In this document: one piece after another, positions 39,381 through 51,115 of the stretch
Layout of the letters: each line of letters begins with the position of its first letter
Position numbering within the stretch: the stretch's first letter is position 1
Assembly: GCF_032854445.1 (NCBI RefSeq)
Contig: NC_088295.1
Location: 45,123,385-45,187,384, forward strand
Direction of reading: 5' to 3'
Length of the DNA stretch: 64,000 nucleotides
Origin: Liolophura sinensis
Lineage: Eukaryota; Mollusca; Polyplacophora; Chitonida; Chitonidae
Translations under genes and position numbers: made by a program
The notes under the pieces: model-generated
Told to the model about the DNA's origin: nothing
Seen by the model: only the letters and a program-made list of their open reading frames with translations
Databases searched by the model: none

Positions 39381-40003
39381 GGCACTTCGCATCCATCTGT
39401 TCTGACACACTGCCTTACACCTTAAAGGAGAAACACACAAGAGGTAAGTAAGTTATAGAGACTTCTACCGTTTTCAGAATACGAAAAATGTTTGCATGAA
39501 GTCTGTGTTAACTGTTTGAAGACTGTAGTGAATATTATTATAGTAAACAACATTAAGTGGACACCATCTTTCTTTTTTCCCCAGGGTATTGGATTTAATC
39601 CGTTTTAAGCTCCAGTAAATTCTGAAGTGTTTCACTATGCCTTTTTGGATTTTTTTATAATTATTTGCGTTTTTTAGCTGTATTTATAACTATCGCTGGG
39701 TATATCGGTCGACAGGTCTGTCATAGTTTGGACTTCTGATCGTTTAACATTCGCTTCGCGAAAGCCTGAGACGGCTTCGACTGTATATGCGAGATGTTAC
39801 AGCTACTGAGAATTTGTGCTTGTTTGATCGTCATATGCAATAATCAGTCCATACATATTACTGAACATCAGATTGAACAGACAGATATGAACAGGCGTCG
39901 ATGTATATATAATTGTACGTCATGAGAAAATATAGGATATTGCTTACAGAGGGCATATTCTTAACAGGTACCGATTGCCATTTACCCCAGGTAAAAATTC
40001 GCC

Positions 40004-43000
40004 ATGAGAACTGCCCTGTTATCCCACCTCCTAGTGAGCCTTATCCTCTCGGTAAGTGTTGTTTTCTTCTTTAAGAGACATAGCAGCTGACAGAGTAACA
40101 TTACAAAAGTTTGTACATGGATAACGATTTATTTTTCACCGGCGTTTCGATGTACATTCTAACATCGTCTGTAAAAATAAATCAGAAGTTATTATCCACA
40201 TAGAATCATTGTGATGTTATTTTCTGTAAAATAAAAAGATACTAGTAATAAACAAATCTTTGCCTTAGAGAGACAGAATGCGATAATTTAATGTTAAAAG
40301 AAACATATGTAACATTGTATATTAACGAGATGTATTTCACTTGCTACATGCATGCAGCTGTATCTTTTTCATTTATTACGTTTAGAGCATAACATAAGTA
40401 TACACAATCCTGCGGATTGTCATGGACTGGGCTCTCTCCGGTTTCCTCCCACCATAATGCTGGCCGATGTTTTTTGCACCGTACCTAATATTTATACGGT
40501 AGATTATAGTTACCACATTGGCATCAGGATATAGACTTATATTCCCAATTATTCATGTTACAAGATGATTTTATCATCATGTTTCCCCAAACCCTGGTAG
40601 GGTCATGACAAAGACTTTAAAAATATATACTTGTTGGTGCATCGCTTGGCGCTCATCACTGAGAGGATAGATAGAACAAGGAAACAGGACTGGTAGTAAT
40701 ATTTTTACTGGGTAGGGTGTCATCTCTGGTGTCTTCGGCATGATGCTTCAGTGACGGGAAGCAGTCGTCTTGTGACAAGAACAACACCCACCGAATGACG
40801 TCAAAAAATAAAAAAATTAAAAAAAACTGAAAAATTGTTAAATACGACGTTAAAACACAAGTATATATATCCATCATGTTTCTCCCGATGACTAAAGGGT
40901 TAGAACGCAATAGCCATTTTCCTTTATCTTTTTACATAATCTGGAAAAGGTGAGATTCGGTAGCAGTTGATGAAATAAGTAAACCAAGGAACAATTTGTG
41001 TTTCAGAGAGTACATGCCGCAATATTGGCCCACCAGAGTGACTGTAAGTATAATAAGCTGCTGACCTTTTTTATACAGGGAGAGCTCAAAAATCGGAACG
41101 TTTGAACTCACCAGAACGGCATTCCTCAGCAAAAGCATATACATGCCGTTCTTATCCGATCTCCGAGAACGGAGCAACGATCTTGTGGACACTGTGGGTC
41201 AATCGATCCGAAGTACTGAATGATATTCGGATGCTCTGACCTTTGATCTTTTTCCTTACACTGTATGTTGATAGTGCCATCTGGACTTTCCCTACCCTTC
41301 ACACGTGTACTCATGTTGGTAATACGAAGATTATATCTTAAATTTTGTTTAATTAGACGTTTTTTATTATAATTGCAATTCGGGATTGGAAACTAAAGAG
41401 AATTGCATAGGATTCTGTTCTACTTACATTTTCGAGTTCTTAGTGAATATAATTAAAGACATACGGCATAGAGAGTAAAATCCAGAGCAGCGACGAAAGT
41501 GTGAAAGCTGACAAATGGTGACGCGAAATACGCCCCTCCCGTCGCTTGTCGATATACCTCAGTCGGAGTTATATTCCGACTGTTCATGTAGATGCATAAA
41601 TAGTAACATCAGCACGATCACTAGTACAATGGCTTAAGTAGAATTAGGTAAAAAATGCATTGATGTTTATTGCAATTTATTAGAGGTCACTGGTCTTGAA
41701 TTACTCAAAATGCCGTTTTGTAATCACATTTAACATACAATAACATTAAACCAATGAAAAGTCGTTTCTTTTTTATGCTTTGCAGTTGATGTAGATTGTG
41801 GGACAGATCGGACTGGTCACGTCACAGTGACTTATACAAACAGTGACCCCATCAATAACAATGTGGTTAAAATGTCCAGCCCTTTCAACAGAGACACATG
41901 TAAGGCCGTGCCAAATATTTATGGTATTATTACCCTCAAGTCAGTTGGCACCAAGTGCACCCTCACCCAACCGGTAAGACTATTGGCTATATTACAGAAA
42001 AAAATAATTTTTTTTTTTCTGCGATGAAATGTAAAGTCGCGGAGGCTGAGTTTGAACCTGTGATCTCACTATAGAAAGGAAAGGTCTATTGTTCTGGCGC
42101 CATATTAACCACTGGGACAACGAATTGGCTACATTTTCGAACTCAATCTCGTTGTCCCAAGCCGCAATAACCATTGTTCTCTGGCTGATGCATATACATC
42201 AATATTATATGTAGCTTTAAGTCATATTCATTTATTCATTCAATACTATATGTAAATTACCAAATCTTTGGACCGAATTACCTCAGTCGGGAAAGGTTTC
42301 CATTCTGTTATGTGCCCTTCGATTCTGAATATGTGATGTATTTGTTAACTAGCTCTTCACCAGGACTAGCTATATTTGGTTAAACAATAAGGCGATGTAA
42401 AATGTTAGGGCCACTGTCCCAACGGACAAGGGAAAAAATTGATCAACCTTTTATTCTTGAGACAGGTAGATCTAGCTGGCTACAGAAAATAAATGGTACC
42501 AGCAAATGCGTATTTAAATGATATTAACTATATGTGTTATTGTATTTGTTCAAGGACACAAATGTAAGGGAATTCTGGCTTCAGTTGACGCTTCAAGAAT
42601 TTGACGGAGTTTATCAGAATGACGACCCAACATTTTTGTTCCGGTGTTCATACCCTTTAGAAAACCTAACTCTGTCGACCCAAATATCCAATGCAGGCAC
42701 ATTGTAAGTTCATAACAGAGAGGTTGTGGTCCGAAATTGTGATTTTGCCATGGTCAGAGATGCTCGTAGTAATGCTCTAGGCCTATATAGCTCTCTTCGC
42801 TGAGCCATAAGGAGTATAAATATGAGCCATGGTGTTGAGTAATTTATAGCAATGTCTAATTTAATTTTAAATAACTGTTTGTACTACGAAGGCTAATGGC
42901 AACGGAGATTCTCCTCTACAATGAAACCAACATATATACACAAATCAGTTACAGACTAGAAACCAAATGTATACATAACATTACAGAATAAGTTAATGAG

Positions 43001-43694
43001 AACCAAAATCAAATCAGTGTTGGTCTTGAACGAGGTGACATTGTTTCAATATTGCAAAGGGTTTTATTTATTTATTTGGTTGGTGTTTACGCCGTATTCA
43101 AGAATATTTCAATTGTACGACGGCGGCCAGCATTATGGTGGGGTAAACCCACGACCATCCACAGGTTGCTGACAGACTTTTCCACGTATGGCCGGAGAGG
43201 AAGCCAGAACGAGCTGGACTTGAACTCACAGTGACCACACAAAGTGTTTTATATAATCATATTATCTTTTTCTTTCTACCAGTGGCGTCCCTGCCATTGT
43301 CTATTTGAGTTCATCTGGGAAACCGGATAAGGCGTATTATTTGAAAATCTTGAATTCTACTACTAAATCTACCATAACAGGAGCAAAGTTCGGTCAGGAG
43401 GTCTTACTGCAAGTCAGTATGAATGACACAGATGAAGGTAACATGGCTATTTTATTTTCCTTTCATATGTCTGTTTACGTTTATTTATTTATTATTTATT
43501 AAATTCAGATTGGTGGACGAGTTTTCGTCTACACCTCATTTTTATTTTCCAGGCAGATTTTTTTACATACAGTACATGGGCGTAACGAATTGGAAGTTTA
43601 CAAAATATCTTTACCGTGATCAGTTAGGGATCGAATTTCATGTTCTTTTCATTTTATTTGGTCAACGTACTCTCAAGCAGCCTTATCTTAAATT

Positions 43695-43772
<78 letters not shown>

Positions 43773-46700
43773 GTACGAATAAAAATTGAACCTTTACGAC
43801 GGTAGTCAGTTATACAAGGCTGGACGAAACAAGTATGCCCGGAGTGAACCTATGCATGACCTTATAAATTACCTTTTGAACTGCGTGCCTCTCTCACCCA
43901 GCATATGTAACTGTACGAGGGGGCCTCTGTGACTCAGTCGGTTAGCGCGCTAGCGCAGCGTAATGACCCAGGAGCCTCTCACCAATGCGGTCGTTGTGAG
44001 TTCAAGTCCAGCTCATTCTGGCTTAAGTGGGAAGGTCTGACGGCAACCTGCGGATAGTCATGGGTTTTCCCCGGGCTCTGCCCGGTTTCCTACCACCATA
44101 ATGCCGGTCGCCGTCATATAAATGAAATATTCTTGAGTATGGCGTAACACGCATCAAATAAATAAATAAATAAATGTAACTGTACGATACATAGGTTGGT
44201 TCTGTAAAGTATGCAGCAAACATTGCAAAATGATATATTTTATCTTTTATATATAATGGAAAAAAGATACTGCTTTGCTGCATCCCCGAAATCGTATGTA
44301 TGCTTGGGGTTTTATGTCTTACCTAACAGTTTTTCAGTGTTATGACGACAAGGAGTCATTCGGTGAACATATATCGCTGGTAACGCAAGATGTGACATTT
44401 GTATTTGCAGATGAACAAGGTGTGCAGGTTCGGTCTTGTATTGTGAGGAGCGGATCAGCCAGCTTGTCATTCATCGAAAACTAGTAAGTGCATTGCTATT
44501 ACTAAAATGAAGTTCATTGAATACATGGTTTATTTAGCACTGTTTTCAGCATGAAGGGGATAATGCAACGATTGGTTGACCTGTATCGGTATAATGGCTC
44601 GGGCGGGGCGGCTTACTTGATTTCGGTAAGGCGTCTCAGTGAAGCAGCACTAGATGGACACAGACCCTCATTACAACTTCCGTTTTTCGGTAGGGACGAT
44701 TGTAGTTCTATGTATGTTAGGGTGTAAAGTCTTTTTTGCTGCAATCCTGCCGTTTTTGGTGTACAGGTGCATGCTTGGTATCAAAATGATGGAAATTGTC
44801 TAAGCTTTGGGCAGGTATAAGTTTTAATGCTGAAAGTTTGAAATTCTGGGTGAGAGGACACAAGGAGACAGGCGGTGATGAGGCTGCGAGTGACGTCCCT
44901 TTGGCGTTGCTAGGCACCCCTTCCAGCTGCTGGCATGGAAAGGTCCAAATTTTGACAGTCAACCTATGTCAAGATTTTTATGGCTTCTTTCTCACAGGCT
45001 GGGCCAGGTATGCACCAAAGCTTATTGGCCACGGAATGTTTGGGACTGAGCTACAGCGCTAATCGTTAACATTGTCGCTTGTGGAAAACTAATGGGGGTC
45101 TGTGGCCAGATAAAAGAGCGTTGGAAATCCGTCTTGCAACAAGTAGGCACATTACATGCACTATAAGGATTCCTTCGTCGTCATATGACTGAAAAATTGT
45201 TAAGTACGACGTTAAATCCCAAGCACTCACTCACTCACTCATTTAGCACTGTTACACCAAAAGACATCTGCGTGTTAATTGAATCAATAGAGGGCGCACC
45301 TAAGCTTTGTAAAACCCATAGCTCTGTTACACAGTTCCTGGCATATGCGAACGAAAGGGGCGAAAGGGATCGGGTAGGAGACTTGGGGGGAAAGCACGCC
45401 AAATGCCCCTCCACTTAAACATACTTTTGCTTACCACATTTTGAGGCTATGAAAATTATGTCAGTACAAACAGATCATTGTAATGTAATGAAGCTATCAT
45501 TTTCCAGTCCAACCTGCGGATGGTCAAGAGTTCCCCCGAGCTCTGCCCGGTTTCCTCCCGTCATAATGCTGGCATCCGTCGTACTAGTGAAATATTATTG
45601 AGAACGGCTTAAATCACCAATCAAATAAATAAAAATAAATACATTTTCTAAGGGACAAGTAAATAATTGGCATTTCAGTAAATACTTTGTTAAGAATGAA
45701 TCTTCAGCCGTATAGTGCTCTAGAGCTCTTGCCAAAAAAACTATACAGAAAGTTTGACTTATTAGAAAACAAAACTGCTGAGTATACAGTTTGGGACCAC
45801 ATAGACCGCATATAAAATAACCGCATTTGATGAAAGTTTTGTCGAAACAAAAAGGACTCGATGCAGGCTGTAATGTGGTTGAATGCTCTATAAGGTTCGA
45901 CTTAAGTTTTATTCTCCATGTCAAGATCCGTACATGTAAATAGGATCACGGTGAGTCAATAATTTATCATAAAACACACACAATGACAACAAATAGTACA
46001 TAGTGGAAAGAATAACATTCACCTTTTTGTAATAAATTAATAAACGCATATGCAATAATTAGAAAAACTTGTATATATGAAACAGCTGTAAACATGTAAA
46101 CACGCGAATTACCAAATACTGCTTTTTCCCTACAGCTGCGTGGTTCCAGACAAAGCGAGGTTGTTTCGACTTCCGGGGTTTGTCTCTGGGGGTAAACAGG
46201 CGATTTTCCCCATTAAACTGTTCGCTTTGGAGGAATCGAAAGCCAGAAACCTCATATTTGAGTGTGTTATAAGAATTTGTTCCAGAAACTGCAATGGGGT
46301 GAGCATTGGTGATGGGCTCAACGTACAGAAATATTCTAACATGTCTTAATTTGATATCTTAATTAGAATCAAAAAGTTTAAATTAATGATCATATTAAAG
46401 CATTTGCATGAACAGTTAGAATAAAACTCCAAGTTGAGATGACAAGAAGTCGTATTTTCAGCTATCACACTGTCGTCACTGCTCTCGTTTTACTCTATAC
46501 TGTACGTCTTTAATTATATTGTAAAGTTGATCAGTTTTCGTAAATCAAAAAGGAAAATTAAATTTCAAGAATGGCCTTCGAGGTCAAAGGTTCTACAATC
46601 TTTCCACGTAATGCTTTCATCTCATTTAAATTTCTGAAATTGTAATCGAGCAGTCTGTTTAATGAACAGAAATTCAGTTGTTTGAAATTTTTTGTCACAA

Positions 46701-49700
46701 GTACAAATTTTGAAAAGCTGTAACATAGCTAGAATCTTGACAGAAAGGTTACGGTTGCATGATCATGTTCAACCAATTAATGTTTAGATCCTTTTATAAA
46801 TGACCCAAACCGGAATTGATAGGTAGGAGCTATATCACATGCACGGTGCAATCTTTTGACATAAAGTGCTCGTCGGTGATGGTAATCTTTTCACGGATGA
46901 ACATCCGGGCCTCGACCGTTTAAAATGTTCATTTCTACACATGTAAAGAGACAAAAAGACGCGTGCGCTCAACAATTGTAAGACAAGAACTTTCAAAACG
47001 ATCGTAAATCTAAAAACTTGAGGAACACAATGACGGAGAACACTATACACAGTGAGCCGTTATATCGCAAGACACCTTAAATACGTGGCACGCTTTTGAA
47101 ATGCATGTTACACTATTTGAGTATTACGAAAAATAAATTACGACAAACCTTGAGATGAGCACTTAAATACATAACATTTTTGATAAAACCAACGAGGTTC
47201 AAACAGCACGCATGTATGCAATTATAAATATTTTCTGGCGTCTACATGTGAAAACTGTGCCTTAGCTGCATCTTAGCCTATCGCTGGTTTTTATTCCACA
47301 CTTTACAGAGAAACATTTTGTTTAAACCGCGTCTTAGTTGGATCTTAGCCTATCACCGGTTTTTATTCCACACTTTACAAAGAAACATTTTGCTTAAACC
47401 GCGTCTTAGCTGGATCTTAGCCTATCACTGGTTTTTATTCCACACTTTACAGAGAAACATTTTGTTTAAACTGCGTCTTAGCTGGATCTTAGCCTATCAC
47501 CGGTTTTTATTCCACACTGTGCAGAGAAACATTTTGTTTAAACCGCGTCTTAGCTGGATCTTAGCCTATCACCGGTTTTTATTCCACACTGTGCAGAGAA
47601 ACATTTTGTTTAAACCGCGTCTTAGCTGGATCTTAGCCTATCACTGGTTTTTATTCCACACTGTACAGAGAAACATTTTGTTTAAACCGCGTCTTAGCTG
47701 GATCTTATCCTATCACCGGTTTTTATTCCACTCTTTACAGAGAAACATTTTGTTTAAACCGCGTCTTAGCTGGATCTTAGCCTATCACCGGTTTTTATTC
47801 CACACTGTACAGAGAAACATTTTGTTTAAACCGCGTCTTAGCTGGATCTTAGCCTATCACCGGTTTTTATTCCACACTTTACAGAGAAACATTTTGTTTA
47901 AACTGCGCCTTAGCTGGATCTTAACCTATCGCTGGTTTTTATTCCACACTTTACAGAGAAACATTTTGTTTAAACCGCGCCTTAGCTGGATCTTAGCCTA
48001 TCACTGGTTTTTATTCCACACTTTACAGAGAAACATTTTGTTTAAACTGCGCCTTAGCTGGATCTTAGCCTATCACTGGTTTTTATTCCACACTTTACAG
48101 AGAAACATTTTGTTTAAACCTACCACCGTTTTTTATTCCACACTTTACAGAGAAACATTTGTTTAAACCGCGCCTTAGCTGGATCTTAGCCTATCACTGG
48201 TTTTTATTCCACACTTTACAGAGAAACATTTTTGGTAAACTGCGTCTTAGCTGGATCTTAGCCTATCACCGGTTTTTTATTCCACACTTTACAGAGAAAC
48301 ATTTTGTTTAAACTGCGCCTTAGCTGGATCTTAGCCTATCCCTGGTTTTTATTCCACACTTTACAGCCAAACTGTCCACCGCCAGCAAGCGGGAGAAAGA
48401 GGCGAGCTGCTGGGGACAGGCCTTCAGAGAACAAAACCATCACTATGGCGACCAAAATCGAAATCTTACCCAACGATGTGCTTACGTCAGGTTTTAACGG
48501 TAGGTTTGTGGGTGCGTCTTCCTCCCGGAACAGAGGCTGACTCGATTTGCAGCGTCTGGAATTCTAAGAAATCTTTCGGCAAATCTACCGACTCCTGTAG
48601 TTTGGTTTCAGAAGACTTGGAAGAGGACAAATCGAGTCGGCCTCCATTAATAGCCATGCTAGCTTGTTAGGGCTTGCAGTGCTATGGTTTTTAATTTAAA
48701 GGGTGAACTGTTGTTGACTTCGTATCCATTACCTCATTGTTTATTTATTTTAATTATTTATTTGATTGGTGTTTCACGCCGTACACAAGAAAATATTATC
48801 TCATTATGCAACTGAATTTTAAAACTTCATCCGACTTATCCAACCAAATTAAAGCTAGGCTCATTGCGTGTGTGTTGAGTATACCATGAGAATAAGCGAA
48901 GTATCCAAATCATAATTCGACCATAAACTGGTGAAACAAATCTTAAGTACAATTTCCAACAACCACGCTGTAATAACTGCTAACGTTTAAAATGATTAAG
49001 GTGTGTTTATTGTTTAAATACATGGGTTTTTTTCTTATAAATACATTATTTTAGAAATAAATGCAATATTTATAATTACAGTCATTTATGTAGTAAATTG
49101 GATGAGTTTATTTCTTAAGGAGTGATTTAAAGTTTTCAGTGTATTTAATCAACATTATAAAGCGCTTTTGTTATCAGTTGTTCAAAAAACATGATTAAGT
49201 CTTTTACAATTAAACACATTAATTAAGCACGTTTATTATTTGTTGCAAAGAGATGTTTATCACGCATTTAAATGTTAAACATCTGTAGAGTTTCACTGAT
49301 AAAATTGGCACCACACTCTCTTAAAATCACAATATAATTGTAACGGAAAGTATTTTTCTGGAAGTAAAAATAGTCAGTAGTTTTCAATGCAGTCGGAAAG
49401 ATATACTTGTGTAATAGGGCTAACCGATGCGTCAAATTCAAAACGTGTAATTCACAACACCTTAGGTTAAAAACATTAACAGTCTGTGTTTGTGTTATAA
49501 AATTATAATGCTATGAAGTTAAAAGTATCTAAGTTACGCCTTTATTGCAACAGATCATATAAACACAGCGGTAATATTAAAGTTGTGCTATGTTCATACA
49601 ACCCCAGCTATATAGATACATACTTATAAAGCATACCGCCATAGATTTTCAACACTGCGACTATAAGTCGTAATTAATGGCAGGTATGTTTGGCAATATG

Positions 49701-50655
49701 GAAGAATCTTTGAATGGAGGCATATGATAGTAAAGCTTTGATGTAGGTCTCGGCAGCAATATTGTAGGAGATTGTTGATGTTTGTAGGTATTTCAAGTTC
49801 AGTTCAATAATTGTGTAACGTTTTGCCAAGGTACTAGAGCAAAGGAACTTGTTTATGGCCAATCAGTATGTACTTAAAGTGAGCAAGGTTGACTTGATCA
49901 CATGATCACACATCATCGATCTAGAAACATTCGACTGAAGGTATGCTTTAAGAGATTTTACTGGATGGGCTAGTTAAGACAGTCAAGAGATCGCTTGCAG
50001 CGAAGCGAAAGAACCGCTGACTGTGAAAGTGTGACAGGGCAAGACTGTCACTGTAAACTAGCCTGTTCAGCTTTCAGCTTCCTAGATGACCCTGCCGTGA
50101 CCTTTCCAGAGGAAATTCTTCAGCACGATGAACAGATCTATCAATCGGTCAATTAACCAATCTTCGTTGAAACGGTGATCCGAACCTTTTATATGTCTGG
50201 TGTAATATTTCCTTCTCTGACAGATCACCAGATTTATGATGGAGGAAACCGGAGAGACCGGAGTAGAGCACCGACCTTTGCGAAGTCTCGAGCGAACTTC
50301 CCCACATTTGACCCATTTTTGCAGGTAAAATTGAAGGTCAAGGTAAAATGTTAATTGGTCTGCAACAGTCTCGTGTAAGACCATTCTAAATAAAGCATTG
50401 GTACGTTATATTGTTATTGCTTTGAATAATTTATGGCAAACGTTTTTTTAATACCTGTTCAGTTGTAATATGTCTGTTTTCACAGGTAAGACGAATCAGC
50501 CGGATTCGGATTGTGTGAAGAGTGTAAAGAATCTCGATTTCATCGTCACCGTGGCTGTCTTCGCTGTCTTCGCTGTCTTACTTATCATTGCTATAGTAAT
50601 TATCGTTTTCCTGCTTACCTCAAAGTGGAGTGAGCCACAGAAACAAGGGGGGTAA
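40004..50655 (+). CDS. Zona pellucida (ZP) domain type I membrane protein
   Basis: Coding exons: 40004-40051, 41006-41042, 41786-41973, 42555-42703, 43283-43437, 44330-44483, 46136-46298, 48367-48499 (or 48490) and 50486-50655, about 398 residues. Order: signal peptide (MRTALLSHLLVSLILS); ZP-N with VDCGTD, DTC, TKC and FLFRCSYP supplying the four expected cysteines; ZP-C with VRSCIV, ENYCVVPD and FECVIRICSRNCNGPNC; a dibasic cleavage site GRKRR; a hydrophobic helix (VAVFAVFAVLLIIAIVIIVF); and a 12-residue tail ending at TAA 50653-50655. N-glycosylation sequons occur (NLT, NST, NKT). ZP modules polymerise into extracellular matrices such as egg coats, cuticles and apical matrices after cleavage at the basic site. 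Exon phases all agree. The short, partly low-similarity segment joining exons at 43437/44330 is the weakest junction. Which ZP subfamily this is cannot be decided. Confidence 0.88.
40404..40465 (+). mobile_element. SINE family A internal fragment
   Basis: CCTGCGGATTGTCATGG ... CCTCCCACCATAATGCTGGC without head or tail, in an intron of the ZP gene. Confidence 0.65.
40650..40862 (+). mobile_element. SINE family B related fragment
   Basis: The 3' part matches family B (GACTGAAAAATTGTTAARTA, ACGACGTTAAA). Upstream sequence is diverged and A-rich at 40805-40830. Confidence 0.5.
42025..42180 (-). mobile_element. tRNA-like SINE relic (minus strand)
   Basis: The reverse complement shows an A-box-like CCCAGTGGTTAATATGGCGC and a B-box AGGTTCAAACTCAGCC at tRNA spacing, without a closed cloverleaf. 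Confidence 0.45.
43060..43235 (-). mobile_element. SINE family A, 5'-truncated, inverted
   Basis: The reverse complement covers B box to tail (GAGTTCAAGTCCAGC ... CCAGCATTATGG on this strand ... ATTTATTTATTTGG). It lies in the intron before the 43283 exon of the ZP gene, ending about 45 bp from its acceptor. Confidence 0.8.
43699..43769. repeat. (AT)n microsatellite, about 35 units
   Basis: An uninterrupted AT run of about 71 bp in an intron of the ZP gene. Confidence 0.95.
43919..44173 (+). mobile_element. Full-length SINE (family A)
   Basis: Head GCCTCTGTGACTCAGTCGGT, B box GAGTTCAAGTCC, full body and AATAAATAAATAA tail. It is flanked by a perfect 14-bp target-site duplication ATGTAACTGTACGA at 43905-43918 and 44174-44187. 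It lies about 155 bp upstream of the 44330 coding exon. Confidence 0.94.
44545..45240 (+). mobile_element. SINE family B, 5'-truncated, split by a nested insertion
   Basis: Two halves (44545-44655 and 45108-45240) align in order with the uninterrupted copy at 53.9-54.1 kb (CGGTAAGGCGTCTCAGTGAA; ACATTACATGCACT; CACTCACTCACTC tail). The whole is bounded by a 13-bp target-site duplication ATTTAGCACTGTT at 44532-44544 and 45241-45253. Confidence 0.85.
44656..45107. mobile_element. 452-bp non-autonomous DNA transposon (MITE-like) nested in a SINE
   Basis: The ends are inverted repeats of about 17 bp: GGACACAGACCCTCATTA at the left and the complement of GGCCACAGACCCCCATTA at the right (two or three mismatches). 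A 4-bp AGAT target duplication lies at 44652-44655 and 45108-45111. Internal open frames are short and match nothing recognised. The superfamily is not assigned. Confidence 0.7.
45510..45645 (+). mobile_element. SINE family A, 5'-truncated
   Basis: CAACCTGCGGATGG ... CCTCCCGTCATAATGCTGG ... GTGAAATATTATTGAGAACG and an AAATAAA tail, in an intron of the ZP gene. Confidence 0.8.
47257..48366 (+). repeat. 72-bp tandem array (about 16 units) containing the exon-10 acceptor of the ZP gene
   Basis: The unit carries CTTAGCTGGATCTTAGCCTA, then TTTTTATTCCACACTTTACAG, then AGAAACATTTTGTTTAAAC. The AGs end at 47308, 47452, 47524, 47596, 47668, 47740, 47812, 47884, 47956, 48028, 48100, 48150, 48221, 48294 and finally 48366, which is the real acceptor. 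The second unit (47380) has lost its AG. Spacing is exactly 72 bp until three irregular steps (50, 71, 73). The array reads open for about 280 codons as a 24-residue repeat (RLSWILAYH.FLFHTLQRNI), then the irregular units break the frame. Confidence 0.93.
48735..48800 (-). mobile_element. SINE family A tail fragment, inverted
   Basis: TTTATTTGATTGGTGTTTCACG and the complement of the AATATTYTTG block, in the last intron of the ZP gene. Confidence 0.65.
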
Positions 50656-50715
50656 ATCTAGAACCCATGTAGTTCAACCTATGTAAAGAGCAGTCAGCCC
50701 TACACATACAGTTAA

Positions 50716-50786
50716 AATAAATATAACGCCACACCTCGTACGCCAAGACCACGGGAATTGTAGAACGTGAGTGTACCGTGAATAAA
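50716..50786 (+). promoter_or_regulatory. Poly(A) signals of the ZP-domain gene
   Basis: AATAAA at 50716-50721 and again at 50781-50786, 61 and 126 bp after the stop codon. A short 3' UTR with one or two ends is expected. Confidence 0.65.
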
Positions 50787-50920
50787 TGCCCAGTGGTTGG
50801 TCCAGGGCTCAAAATGAAGATACTCTATGTCATTTCCTTTGGATATGGTCACAACATTGTCTAGAACATTATAAAAGGTATTTTTGCTTAATTAAGTGTC
50901 CGGAATTTTGCAACTAACTG

Positions 50921-51115
50921 GTCTACGAAAGTCGTTTGCCTGGGAAGATGGAGACTAGAGGTTCGATCCCGAGTACCAATGCTAAAATCGAAAACTTTAC
51001 TATCTCCCTTATGTGAGTTAAGGGGTGATGGAAACAATCTTCCGATGCCAGTGATGCTGAGGCAGGGAATAGTGTGTCACGTGTGGTATCAAGGAGACAC
51101 TATCGTTAAATGATC
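50921..51115 (+). mobile_element. tRNA-derived SINE-like relic
   Basis: B box AGGTTCGATCCCGAG with a loose A box (ACTGGTCTACGAAAGTCG), followed by a GC-richer body (TTCCGATGCCAGTGATGCTG). There is no closed cloverleaf. Confidence 0.45.

Noticed and set aside
43539-43640. Extra exon between the ZP exons at 43283 and 44330 (TTCCAG followed by GRFFYIQYMG)
   Set aside because: An acceptor is present and the phase fits, but no donor follows before the (AT)n tract and no ZP similarity is seen. Exons 43437 and 44330 join in frame without it.
47318-48166. 282-codon open frame of 24-residue repeats as a protein gene
   Set aside because: It is the 72-bp array read in one frame. The units carry intronic features (pyrimidine tract and AG) and no independent start, promoter or codon-level conservation is seen.
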